A stretch of DNA of 64,000 nucleotides from Alsobacter sp045348435 (GTDB taxonomy: Bacteria; Pseudomonadota; Alphaproteobacteria; Rhizobiales; Beijerinckiaceae): positions 3,720,001 to 3,784,000 of the forward strand of contig NZ_CP157484.1 of the NCBI RefSeq assembly GCF_045348435.1. The letters run 5' to 3'. Below are positions 42,269-50,870 of the stretch, one piece after another (the stretch's first letter is position 1; the number at the start of each line of letters is the position of its first letter). A program made the position numbers and the translations under genes. Under the pieces are notes generated by a model, which was not told the DNA's origin, did not search any database, and saw only the letters and a list, made by a program, of their open reading frames with translations.

Positions 42269-45157
42269 TCAGAAGCTCGCAACGCCCCCCGGCATTGCCG
42301 TGAGCCCGGCTTCGAAGAGAACCGCTTCGTCCTCCCGCCGGCGTGTCAGTCCGGCTTCGACCGCTGTTCCTCGCCAGACGCGTTTCATCAGTCGGATCAG
42401 CCCCGGGATCTCCGCGAAGCGCGCCTCAGCCATGGCCACGCCGATGGCACGCATCTCGCGGTACCTGTCGAGCGCGTCAGCGGGATCGCGCTGCTTGCGA
42501 TAGGCGGCACCCCGGTTGAACGACAGCGAGACGAGCGCTCCGAACGCGTCGGGCGCGAGCGCACCGGTGTTGTCCAGGACGCGGACCGTGGCACCGACGA
42601 ATTTCGGAATCGTCGCAGCGGCGAACACCGCTGCCGAGTCGTCCCACCCGACCTTGATGTCGGCGAGCGTGGCGACCAGCGCTCTGAGATCCGCGTCACT
42701 GTCCCGGCCTCCGTGGCGCCCGATCATTTTCGCGAGCCGGCCGCGGTCCGCCGGTGGCAGGGCCTGCCAGTCCCGCTCGAACTCGGACGCATTGACGTAG
42801 CCGAGGTCGTACCCAAAGCCGATCGTGATGCCCGAGTTGCCGCGCGGCCAGATGGGTCGCTGCCGAATAACCTTCTCGTAGAATGCGCGCCCGCCGGTTT
42901 CGTAGTCGATGATCAGGTTCCGCGATCGCCCCGACACAATCGGCAGCGCCGAGCCAGCTTCGGTGCCACCTGAGGCAAAGGTCCGGGCAGCGGCGAGCAG
43001 TTCGACCCGCTGCTCTACTAGTTCGGCCGTCGCCGGGTCGAGCTGAGCCGCATCCGTCTCCGCCGCAACGGCCTCAATTGCCGGTGCGACTTCCGCGACA
43101 GGCTCCGTCTCGCTGCTCTTCAACGCCCTATCCAGCACGGTACGAAACAGGTCGCCGACCGTTGCGAACCCGTTGTCCGTCGGGTGCAGTTCGTCAGCCC
43201 AGCGCATACCCACCTTGCCGCGGAGGTCGACGTGGTACGCGTTCGGGTGGCGCCCGCCGGCATTGCCGCCGCAGAGCCCAATCAGCATCGCGTTTAGTGC
43301 ATCGATCAACTCGGCGACGATCTCGCGCTGCAGGCTCGCGTCCCGTATCCCGAGCTGGTTGCCCATGGGACCAGCAAGCCAAGCGTCCACCTTGGCCCAG
43401 AGCGGGTGGCGCTTGTCGCCGGGAACGGCCGGTAAGGCGTGGTCGTAGCCATGGCAGAGCACGGGGAGCCCTGAAAATTCCTGCGCGACATTCTCGAACA
43501 GCGTAGCGAAGCACGTTTGCAAGCCGGCCAGCCGGCGGCGGAACTCCCCGGTGTCGAGATACCAGCTCGCCGGCTTCCCAGGCGTGAAGGGCCTCAAGAT
43601 TTTGGTCAGCACCGAGACGCCGTCCGGGTCCTCGCCGACGATGTCGTTCCCGCTCCCGGAAACCAGCAACGCTTTAGCCTTGCCCCTCCACTGCCTGAGC
43701 CCAGCGAGGTGCCTCTTCTCCGTAACGACCATGTTCGACAGCGTGTCGCCCGCAGCGTCGAGGCTCCAGATCGAGTATGCCGACCCCAGCTGATCGATGA
43801 CGTCGTCGAGGAAGATCGGGAATTGGAACCAGCTGTCCCCCACCGAAACTAGGACTGGTCGCGGATCGCCGGCGTTCATGCGGGCGAAGAAGGCGTTGTT
43901 TCGCCGCCATTGCGATAACTCGTTGGCCCAGTTCATCAGCTGGGCGCTTTCGACGCCGAGCTCCACCTCGCCGATCGCAACCACCTCGGGATTGAATCGA
44001 ACGGCGGGGGCGAAGGGCCGCGAAGCGGCAGGATCCGGGATCACGAGCTGGCGCAGGACGTGCTCCGGCACTGTCGGATCCGTCATCATCCGCCGCGCGT
44101 CAGAAATGGAGATGCGGCCGAACTCAGGCTTCCAAGCCTGCGCCACCGCTGCGCTCTCGGTAAGCGGCAGTGCGGCCAATGCGGTCTCGAGGACCGGCGC
44201 TGCACCGGCGGGCAATCCGGGGATCGCGTCGAGGGAATAGCCGGCCTGCCGCAGCTCGTCGGCGAATACGCCAATGACCCTCCGCCGATCGCTGCGGACG
44301 AGGTCGGGGCTAAAGTTGACAACCCGCATCACGGCGCGGAATGCGTCCACGACAGTGTCCTGCGGCTCGCCTTTATGCGCGGCGTCCGACACGGCCTTCC
44401 AGGCACCGCGGATGTCCGGGATGGTTCGGAAGTCGGTGCGCTGGGAATCGGATGCGATGCCGATCACCATGTAGGGAAAAGCGTCGACTGGGTGCCCGTC
44501 AGCGTCCAGCAGCCGGAAGTCGTCGGGATCTAGCGTCATCCCGTTCAGCGCGGTGCCAGATCGTTCGGTACGCGCCACGACGATGTTGCCGGCCGAAAGT
44601 TCGGTATCAGTGCGGGCGAGCCCGATCTCAAGCTCTGCGCGGTTCTGATCCATCAGGAGTACTTCGGCGCCGCGCTTCAGTGGCGCGATCAACGGCTCCA
44701 CGGCTGCAAAGGTGGACCCGACGGCTGAAGCGGAGAGTTCGGAGAGCAGGTCCAAATATGGCTTAGCGAGGTCGTCGCCAACAACAGAGAACAGGGCAAT
44801 TTCGCTAACCAGCTCGCCGCGGAACGGGATTGGACCGAGCAGGGACTGGTTCACGACGATGAACCGGTCGAGATGCCGGGCGTCCAGTTCCTGGAAATTC
44901 TTGTTGGGCGAACTCACGGACATGACTTCGCGCATTCCGACGGTCGGGTCGGCGTGGACGAAGCGTGCATGAACTGTGGGATAGAACTTGCGCGACCATC
45001 GCCGCACATCAGTGATGTGAGCGCTGCGGAGCCAGACGCGGACGTATCCGCCGTCGGGGGCGATCGGCGCTGACTTTGGGCCGACATATCCGTGGCTGTA
45101 GTTGCGTGCGGTCTCTCCGGATAGCCGCGAAAGCATGTCTGCGAGTACGCCCATCAC
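42269..45157 (-). CDS. Unknown domain - SGNH hydrolase - muramidase fusion (962 aa)
   Basis: This first gene of the leftward operon encodes three parts. Residues about 1-400 are a conserved-looking region without a recognised fold (YVRVWLRSAHITDVRRW, LLGPIPFRGELVSEIALFSV). Residues about 430-680 are an SGNH/GDSL esterase: VSVGDSWFQFP with Ser near 442, SGSGNDIVG, and the Asp-His dyad in DELHPTDNGF near 654. Residues about 740-950 are a lysozyme-like domain: IIDYETGGRAFYEKV with a Glu near 753 and GITIGFGYDLGY, LVSLSFNRGAAY. The two enzymatic parts suggest deacylation and cleavage of cell-wall glycans. No signal peptide is seen. I know no such three-part protein by name. Confidence 0.8.
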   Translation of the reverse strand: MMGVLADMLSRLSGETARNYSHGYVGPKSAPIAPDGGYVRVWLRSAHITDVRRWSRKFYPTVHARFVHADPTVGMREVMSVSSPNKNFQELDARHLDRFIVVNQSLLGPIPFRGELVSEIALFSVVGDDLAKPYLDLLSELSASAVGSTFAAVEPLIAPLKRGAEVLLMDQNRAELEIGLARTDTELSAGNIVVARTERSGTALNGMTLDPDDFRLLDADGHPVDAFPYMVIGIASDSQRTDFRTIPDIRGAWKAVSDAAHKGEPQDTVVDAFRAVMRVVNFSPDLVRSDRRRVIGVFADELRQAGYSLDAIPGLPAGAAPVLETALAALPLTESAAVAQAWKPEFGRISISDARRMMTDPTVPEHVLRQLVIPDPAASRPFAPAVRFNPEVVAIGEVELGVESAQLMNWANELSQWRRNNAFFARMNAGDPRPVLVSVGDSWFQFPIFLDDVIDQLGSAYSIWSLDAAGDTLSNMVVTEKRHLAGLRQWRGKAKALLVSGSGNDIVGEDPDGVSVLTKILRPFTPGKPASWYLDTGEFRRRLAGLQTCFATLFENVAQEFSGLPVLCHGYDHALPAVPGDKRHPLWAKVDAWLAGPMGNQLGIRDASLQREIVAELIDALNAMLIGLCGGNAGGRHPNAYHVDLRGKVGMRWADELHPTDNGFATVGDLFRTVLDRALKSSETEPVAEVAPAIEAVAAETDAAQLDPATAELVEQRVELLAAARTFASGGTEAGSALPIVSGRSRNLIIDYETGGRAFYEKVIRQRPIWPRGNSGITIGFGYDLGYVNASEFERDWQALPPADRGRLAKMIGRHGGRDSDADLRALVATLADIKVGWDDSAAVFAAATIPKFVGATVRVLDNTGALAPDAFGALVSLSFNRGAAYRKQRDPADALDRYREMRAIGVAMAEARFAEIPGLIRLMKRVWRGTAVEAGLTRRREDEAVLFEAGLTAMPGGVASF

Positions 45158-45731
45158 CGCTCGCCGCCTCCATTGGAGCCAACATGTAGGTTTACAGTCC
45201 GGAGATAATCGACTTCAGCTTAAAAAAAAACCGGTTACCGCGCTTGCTCAGGAGCACCATAGCGCAGCTGACATCTTCAGAGAATAACTTGAATTGCTCT
45301 ACCCTGAGCTGTATTCAGCATTATTCGGCCAAACGCAATCGCGCACCAGCCGTACGACCTTGTTACTTGTGAGCGACCAGCTACGATAAAAGCACCGATT
45401 ACTTCAGCGCGCAACTCCGAGGATTGCCGACGTGTTCTGTTTCTGTACGTTGTTGGCGATGCGATTACGCAATTGGACCACTCTGCCCGCGTTCGACACT
45501 TGACTGAACCGTTGACAATAGCCATTTAGAAATTGTAATATTATCCGTACTAGACACGACACTTGTTCACCAAATCGATTTATCGCAGCATTACGAACGC
45601 TCTATCGGTGCTCTCCAGTCCCATGCCGGGGGCCCGACTCGGCATACCGCGGGAGATGGGCGCTGCTGCCCTCGGTGGCGGACATGGCCGGCGTATTTCT
45701 TCTTCAGCCAAGCCTCGAATCTCCCCAACCG
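45158..45731. other. Upstream region of the leftward operon
   Basis: No convincing gene lies here. The DNA is AT-richer (about 45215-45230 and 45500-45560) than the operon and must hold its promoter, reading left. Short frames at 45277 and 45563 lack ribosome binding sites and known domains. No exact promoter boxes or operator repeats could be assigned. Confidence 0.4.
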
Positions 45732-45842
45732 TTACGGAGTGTCCCGGCGCTTGCTGACGATGCGCTTTAAGCCGAGCCGGCACGCATGGAGGAACAGGGC
45801 CTTGCCGTCCTCGTCAGTCTCATCCACGAACGAGACCCATTT
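45732..45842 (-). pseudogene. Fragment of a LigD-type DNA ligase
   Basis: The minus strand encodes DEDGKALFLHACRLGLKRIV followed by SKRRDTP and a stop. This closely follows the conserved motif of ATP-dependent DNA ligase domains of LigD (EDG-ALF-HACR-GLEGIVSKR). The ligase would continue, but a TAA follows directly, and the upstream part of the frame does not match a ligase. It is a short relic, lying about 370 bases inside attR. Confidence 0.75.
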
Positions 45843-46199
45843 TCCGGCCCCGCCTCCAGCAGGCGCCGCAGCTCGGCTCGTCGCTTCTCCAGTGGCAACG
45901 ACCGAAGCACCGACCGTAGAGTTCGAGGGGGTCGAAGGCCATGAGATCGCGCTGAGGACGAGCGGGCCCTCGGGGACGCGGTCGGCGGGGAACACGGGAC
46001 GGGCGCAACGAAGCCAACTTTCCTGCGCGTCCTGCGCGCTCGTGGCGAAGCCGTCGTCCAACTCGGTCGCGACGACTTCCACGCACTGCGGCCTTGACTG
46101 CCTTAATGGCTTTGTTCACGAGCGCCTGCCCAAAGGTGGGGAAAAAGGTGGGAAATCCACAAGGCCCTATGGAAAAATTCTTTACGAGGCCAATGGTTA
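45843..46199. other. Right end of the element, no supported gene
   Basis: Overlapping frames exist on both strands but none has recognisable content. The last ~90 bases before attR are AT-rich with short direct A/G-rich repeats (ggtggggaaaaaggtggg at about 46135). This may hold integrase arm sites; that is inferred from position. Confidence 0.35.
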
Positions 46200-46490
46200 T
46201 TACGAACATTTGTCGGAGACGGCGTCCGCCAGGACGCCTTCGAGCCGATCGCCGTTGGCCACCACGATGACCACGCTCGATCGCGAGATCGTGCTGGGGC
46301 CGAGGCCGAGGCGCTGTCGCAGGTCGATCACCGGCACTATGACGCCGCGCAGGTTGATCACGCCCAGGACGTGATCGGACGAGTTCGGAAGAGGGGTCGT
46401 CTGCTGCCAGCCGCGGATCTCGCGGACGGCGGAGACGTCTATGCCGAATGAGCGTCCATTCGTTTCGAATGTCACGAGCCGTTCTGGCAA
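46200..46490 (-). pseudogene. cheW: cheW 5' fragment, cut by the integrated element
   Basis: The fragment encodes the first two thirds of CheW: RLVTFETNGRSFGIDVSAVR, then VLGVINLRGVIVPVIDLRQR, then VVVANGDRLEGVLADAVSD. After the 21-bp repeat the frame gains three foreign codons (KCS) and stops at 46200. The TTG at 46490 is the likely start, with an AAAGG binding site. The promoter lies in the AT-rich gap upstream (46500-46580). Fused to 6369-6209 it gives 441 bases, an exact in-frame CheW of 146 residues. A truncated protein of about 96 residues may be made; it lacks the last strands of the second barrel. Confidence 0.88.
46211..46231. repeat. attR: right 21-bp direct repeat
   Basis: This is identical over 21 bases to 6370-6390 (starts tgtcggagacggcgtcc). 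It lies inside the cheW 5' fragment at the codons for ADAVSD. The flanking base differs on each side, which fixes the repeat length. Confidence 0.88.
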
Positions 46491-46610
46491 TTTGCACCTT
46501 TGATGGAATGAGATCGTCAAAATCAATTACAACTTAAATTGGTAAAACTACGGTAAATCAATTTTCAATTGCATAACCCGGATAGGTTGAAAGCCAGCCG
46601 GGTCGCGCAC

Positions 46611-46844
46611 TCAGCCCAGGTCGTTGCGCCGCTTGGCGCGCTCCCTCAACTCGGCTTCCGGGATCGGAACCGCGCCGGTGCTGCCGAAGGTCTCGCCGGG
46701 GGGACTCCCGGGCGCGATGCCGCCGGGCTCCAGCGGATCGACGTCCTCGTCTTCCACCGGAAGCGTCGGCTCGATCGCGTCGGAGCGCTGGTCCGGGGGG
46801 ATGTCGTCTGGGGCGGGACGCCTGGGTGACGGGGTCTGTGTCAT
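46611..46844 (-). CDS. Small acidic proline-rich protein (77 aa)
   Basis: The ATG at 46844 has a strong ribosome binding site (aggagg). The protein is Pro/Asp/Glu-rich and disordered (PAPDDIPPDQRSDAIEPTLP), ending in a basic helix (ELRERAKRRNDLG). No family is known. It lies upstream of cheW in the same direction and is divergent from the hybrid sensor kinase gene. Confidence 0.65.
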   Translation of the reverse strand: MTQTPSPRRPAPDDIPPDQRSDAIEPTLPVEDEDVDPLEPGGIAPGSPPGETFGSTGAVPIPEAELRERAKRRNDLG

Positions 46845-46962
46845 GGCCGGTCCTCCTGAGACGGGAATGCCGGGCCGGGGCGCCGGGTTCCTTCGGCTTG
46901 ACGGCCTCATGCCCGTGAATTGCCGAGAATGGCCGCGTGGGTTACATGCTGGCGGTGGGTTG

Positions 46963-49749
46963 ATGGCGAGGGGGCGCGCGCCGGTGCAAGGCAGTGCGGA
47001 CGAGGCGGACCTGTCGTCGCCGCGCGGGCGCGCGGACAATCCGGCGGGCTGGCATTCGCTTGGGCGGTTCGTCGGCTTCATGGGCCTGACCGGCCTCGCC
47101 ATGATCGTGTTCGCGTTCCTGCTCCTGGCGCTCGACCAGCGCTCGCAGGTGCAGCGCAACGCCAGCCGCGACCTGCAGGCCACCGCCTATCTGCTCGCCG
47201 ACCATGCGAGCCGCCTGTTCGAGGTCTCCGACGTCGCCCTGCGCAGCTCCACGGTCGCCATCGCGGACATGGACTGGGCCGCGATCCGGCGCTCCGAAGA
47301 CCTGTTCCGCCAGTTCAGGGCCCTCCGGCAGGCGCTGCCCTATGTCGAGGACGTCTGGCTGAACGATTCGAACGGCGTCCTGCAGCTCACCAGCTACGCC
47401 TTTCCGACCCCCGTCTCCAACGCCTCGGACCGCGAGCCCTTCTCGGCCCTGCGTAACCCGACCGACCGGCTCTATCTCGGCGAGCGGATCGTCGGCCGGG
47501 TGACGAACCGGCCCACTTTCCTGCTGGCGCGCCGCCTGGAGCACGCCGACGGAAGCTTCCGGGGCATGGTCTCGGTCACCGCCGACCTGAACTATTTCGA
47601 CGACTACTGGAACCGGGTCCGGCTGCCCTTCGATTCGCAGGTGACGCTCCTGCGCCAGGAGGCGCTCGACATCCTGGCCCAGCATCCCGCCCCCGTGGCG
47701 GGCCAGGCCTTCGCGCCGGCGCCCGCCGACCTCCTGCGCAGCTCCCTGGCCCGGTCGCCCGAGAGCGGCCTCGTCGGCGAGGAGGGCGGCCTGGACGGGG
47801 ATGGGCGCCTCGGCGCCTATGAGCGGGCCGGCGATGCGCCGATCTATATCTATGTCAGCGTGTCCAAGAAGGCGCTGCGGGCCGAGTGGGCCCAGAGGGT
47901 GACCACCTACGGCCTCTTCGCCGGGGCCGGCTGGATCGCCTTCGGCGCCCTGACCATGATGGGGTTCCGCCAGGCGAGGCGGGACGGCGTCGCCACCGCC
48001 GCCCTCCAGACGGCCCGCGCCAAGCTGGTGGAGGCCAACGCGCTCCTGGAGGTCACCGTCGCGGAGCGCACGACGGAGCTGCGCGCCAGCGAGGGCCGGC
48101 TCAGGCTCCTGGTGGAGAGCGCCACCGACAGCGCCATCATCACCATGGACCTCACCGGCCAGATCACCCACTGGAACGTCGGCGCCCGCAACCTGCTCGG
48201 CTGGGAGCCCGCCGAGGCGATCGGCCAGAACATCCAGATCATCTTCACTCCGGAGGACCGCGACGCGGGCGCTCCCAAGGCCGCGCTCGGCGCCGCCCTC
48301 ACGGAAGGCCGGGCGAACGAGGAGCGCTGGCTCCAGCGCAAGGACGGCTCGCGCTTCTTCGCCGCCGGCGCGCTCCTGCCCATGCGCGGCGGCGAGGCGG
48401 GCGCGCCCTCTGGCTTCCTCAACATCCTGCGCGACCGCACCCAGGAATTCGCCATCGAGGAAGGCAAGCGCACCCTCAACGAGACGCTGGAGCGCCTCGT
48501 CGCCGAGCGGACGTCGGAGCTGGCGGCCGCCAATGAGCGCCTGGTGGCGGAGGCTGCCAGCCGCCAGCGCGCCGAGGAGCAGCTGCGCCAGTCGCAGAAG
48601 ATGGAGGCGCTGGGGCGCCTCACGGGCGGCGTCGCGCACGACTTCAACAACCTCCTCACGGTCGTCACCGGCAATCTCGATATGCTGAAGCGCCGGCTGG
48701 CGGTCGGCCCGGACGACCGCGCCCGCAGGCTGATCAGCCAGGCCATGGAGGGCGCCGACCGCGCCGCCGCCCTCACCTACAGGCTGCTCGCCTTCTCGCG
48801 CCAGCAGCCTCTCGCGCCCGAACCCGTCGACGCCAACAAGCTCGTGGCCGGCATGTCGGACCTGCTGCGCCGCACGCTGACGGAGAACATCGCCATCGAG
48901 ACCGTGCTGGCGGGCGGGCTGTGGCGCACCCATGTCGACCCCAACCAGCTCGAGAACGCGCTCCTGAACCTCGCCGTGAACGCCCGCGACGCGATGCCCG
49001 ACGGCGGCAAGCTGACCATCGAGACCGCCAATTCCTACCTGGACGACGACTATGCGGCGACCCGCGAGGACGTCCGCTCCGGCCAATACGTCATGGTGGC
49101 GGTCTGCGACACCGGCTCGGGCATGACGCCCGAGGTGATGTCGAAGGCGTTCGAGCCCTTCTTCACCACCAAGCCGGTCGGCAAGGGAACCGGGCTCGGC
49201 CTGTCGCAGGTCTATGGCTTCGTCAAGCAGTCCCAAGGCCACGCCTCGATCTACTCCGAACCCGGCCACGGCACGACCGTGAAGCTCTACCTGCCTCGCT
49301 TCAGGCAGGCCGGCGAACCGCGCACCGAGGTCGTCGCGACAGCTTCCGCGCGCCCGTCGTCCGCCGCCCGCGGCCGCGGCGAGACCGTGCTGGTGGTCGA
49401 GGACGAGCCGCTGGTCCGCGACTTTTCCGTGAACGCGCTCGAGGAGGCCGGCTACCGGGTGCTGTCGGCCGAGGACGGGCCGGGCGGCCTCGCTTTGCTG
49501 GACGCCCACCCGGAGGTCGCGTTGCTGTTCACCGACGTCGTCCTGACCGGGCCGATGAACGGTCGCCAGGTGGCGGACGAGGCGCTGAAGCGCCGCCCGG
49601 ACCTGCGGGTCCTGTTCACCACCGGCTACACCCGCAACGCCATCATCCACCATGGCCGGCTGGACGACGGCGTGCACCTGCTGGGCAAGCCCTTCACCGC
49701 CGAGGCCCTCGCCGAGAAGGTCGGCGCGCTGCTGACGGACGGCGCATGA
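46963..49749 (+). CDS. Membrane hybrid sensor histidine kinase with receiver (928 aa)
   Basis: Order of parts: transmembrane segment (about 36-58), a periplasmic sensor region of Cache type (about 60-310), second transmembrane segment (about 315-335), coiled coil, PAS domain (about 379-480), second coiled coil (about 500-550), HisKA with the phospho-His in GGVAHDFNNLLT (near 562), HATPase with ENALLNLAVNARDAMP (near 662), CDTGSGMT and GKGTGLGLS, and a C-terminal receiver (from about 808, acceptor Asp near 857, Lys near 907). The ATG at 46963 is chosen because it leaves a short cytoplasmic tail. The stop overlaps the truncated hemoglobin gene (ATGA). The signal sensed is unknown. Confidence 0.88.
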   Translation: MARGRAPVQGSADEADLSSPRGRADNPAGWHSLGRFVGFMGLTGLAMIVFAFLLLALDQRSQVQRNASRDLQATAYLLADHASRLFEVSDVALRSSTVAIADMDWAAIRRSEDLFRQFRALRQALPYVEDVWLNDSNGVLQLTSYAFPTPVSNASDREPFSALRNPTDRLYLGERIVGRVTNRPTFLLARRLEHADGSFRGMVSVTADLNYFDDYWNRVRLPFDSQVTLLRQEALDILAQHPAPVAGQAFAPAPADLLRSSLARSPESGLVGEEGGLDGDGRLGAYERAGDAPIYIYVSVSKKALRAEWAQRVTTYGLFAGAGWIAFGALTMMGFRQARRDGVATAALQTARAKLVEANALLEVTVAERTTELRASEGRLRLLVESATDSAIITMDLTGQITHWNVGARNLLGWEPAEAIGQNIQIIFTPEDRDAGAPKAALGAALTEGRANEERWLQRKDGSRFFAAGALLPMRGGEAGAPSGFLNILRDRTQEFAIEEGKRTLNETLERLVAERTSELAAANERLVAEAASRQRAEEQLRQSQKMEALGRLTGGVAHDFNNLLTVVTGNLDMLKRRLAVGPDDRARRLISQAMEGADRAAALTYRLLAFSRQQPLAPEPVDANKLVAGMSDLLRRTLTENIAIETVLAGGLWRTHVDPNQLENALLNLAVNARDAMPDGGKLTIETANSYLDDDYAATREDVRSGQYVMVAVCDTGSGMTPEVMSKAFEPFFTTKPVGKGTGLGLSQVYGFVKQSQGHASIYSEPGHGTTVKLYLPRFRQAGEPRTEVVATASARPSSAARGRGETVLVVEDEPLVRDFSVNALEEAGYRVLSAEDGPGGLALLDAHPEVALLFTDVVLTGPMNGRQVADEALKRRPDLRVLFTTGYTRNAIIHHGRLDDGVHLLGKPFTAEALAEKVGALLTDGA

Positions 49750-50132
49750 GCGACCCGGCCGCGCCCTACGCCCTGATCGGCGGCGAGACCGCCGTCCGGG
49801 CACTCACCCGGCGGTTCTACGCGCTGATGGACGAGCTGCCCGAGGCCGCCGCGTGCCGGGCGATCCACCCGGCCGACCTGGCGGGCAGCGAGGCCAAGCT
49901 CTTCGACTACCTCACAGGCTGGCTCGGCGGTCCCCCGGTCTACGTCCAGAAGAACGGCCCGCCGATGCTGCGCGCCCGTCACCTGCACGCTCCGATCGGC
50001 CCGGACGAGATCGAGGGCTGGCTGGCCTGCTTCCGCCAGGCCTGGGCGCAGACCATCGACCATCCCGCCGTGACGGCGGCGGTGCTGCCGCGCGTCGAGG
50101 CCCTCGCCCGCCACATGCACAACCGCGGCTGA
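49746..50132 (+). CDS. Truncated hemoglobin (group II-like, 128 aa)
   Basis: The protein shows the 2-on-2 globin pattern: YALIGGETAVRALTRRFYAL at the start, then FDYLTGWLGGPPVYVQKNGP, and RARHLHAPIGPDEIEGWLAC, where the His is the likely proximal haem ligand, followed by WAQTIDHPAV. It binds haem and would react with O2 or NO. The ATG overlaps the stop of the hybrid kinase by 4 bases, so both are made together. This may link the kinase to O2 or NO, or the globin may just protect the cell. Length fits group II. Confidence 0.9.
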   Translation: MSDPAAPYALIGGETAVRALTRRFYALMDELPEAAACRAIHPADLAGSEAKLFDYLTGWLGGPPVYVQKNGPPMLRARHLHAPIGPDEIEGWLACFRQAWAQTIDHPAVTAAVLPRVEALARHMHNRG

Positions 50133-50141
50133 CGCGGCCGC

Positions 50142-50834
50142 TCAGACCCGCAGGTCGGAGCGGCGGACCTCGAACACGCTGGCCCCGGTCCAGCTGCGCC
50201 AGTGATGCTCGGGCAGGTTGATGTCGCGCAGCGTCGCCTCGTTGAAGCGCTCGGTGGCGTCGTAGCGGGCCGGGATCCGGAAGATCATCCCGATCGTCTC
50301 GTGGATGAAGTCTGGCGCGAAGCGCCGCACATGGATCATGGGCCCGAAGCGCTCGATCATGTCGGCGGCGGGCAGGTCGACGAGCTCCTCCGAGAAGCCG
50401 CCCGGCAGGATCGGCATCGTGAAGAGCATCACCCCGTCCGGCTTCAGCGCCTGCGCCAGGCGCACCAGCGGGACCGTGTAGCTGCAGCGGATATGCTCCA
50501 GCACGTGGTTGTGGACGATGAGGTCATAGGTCCCGCGCGGCAGGTCGAAGACGTCGCGACAGAGGTCGAAGTGCCGCGCCCCGAGCCCCGGATATTTGCC
50601 GGGCTCGATGTCGGCGGCCTCGTAGTTCCGCCCCCCGACGCCGCGCAGCAGCGCCGCCAGGCCCCGCTCCGGCGCGAAATGCAGGATCCGCGCGCCCGGC
50701 TGCAGCCTGAGGCGCTCCTGGACGTGCAGCCCCACCAGCCGGGTGCGCTCCAGCGATCCGCAGGACTCGCAGCGGACCTTGGGCCGCTTGGGCATGTCGG
50801 AGAAGGCGTTCCCGCCACACAGGTTGCATCGCAT
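50142..50834 (-). CDS. SAM-dependent methyltransferase with zinc ribbon (230 aa)
   Basis: The N-terminus has a Cys4 zinc ribbon (CNLCGG and RCESCGS). The class I methyltransferase fold follows: ILHFAPERGL as motif I, DIEPGKYPG after the second strand, YDLIVHNHVLEHI as the motif IV region, and LKPDGVMLFTMP. It converges on the globin gene. Enzymes of this type often modify surface polysaccharides or small molecules; the substrate here is not known. Confidence 0.8.
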   Translation of the reverse strand: MRCNLCGGNAFSDMPKRPKVRCESCGSLERTRLVGLHVQERLRLQPGARILHFAPERGLAALLRGVGGRNYEAADIEPGKYPGLGARHFDLCRDVFDLPRGTYDLIVHNHVLEHIRCSYTVPLVRLAQALKPDGVMLFTMPILPGGFSEELVDLPAADMIERFGPMIHVRRFAPDFIHETIGMIFRIPARYDATERFNEATLRDINLPEHHWRSWTGASVFEVRRSDLRV

Positions 50835-50870
50835 CGCGGGGCCTCGTCGTGTTGTGAGCGGCGGCGCGAG

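Larger units (their letters stand above)
6370..46231. mobile_element. 39.8-kb integrative defence element inserted in cheW
   Basis: The ends are defined by a perfect 21-bp direct repeat (6370-6390, 46211-46231) inside the two halves of cheW. The tyrosine integrase gene starts 138 bases inside the left repeat and reads inward, the usual arrangement. The left arm has an excisionase-type HTH, DUF3102, Toprim and VapE genes, a set known from phage satellites and integrated plasmids. There are no terminase, portal or capsid genes and no conjugation genes, so mobility beyond excision needs a helper. Cargo is a DISARM locus and an eight-gene protease/MoxR/cell-wall-hydrolase operon. GC content is visibly lower than in the flanks. 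Remnants at 13983, 32540 and 45732 show older insertions. Confidence 0.9.

Noticed and set aside
45277..45525. 82-codon minus-strand frame upstream of the leftward operon
   Set aside because: No ribosome binding site, odd amino-acid content and a position in the expected promoter region.
46942..49803. 953-codon minus-strand frame across the hybrid kinase
   Set aside because: The plus strand carries an unmistakable histidine kinase; the antisense frame has no domain and is a composition artefact.
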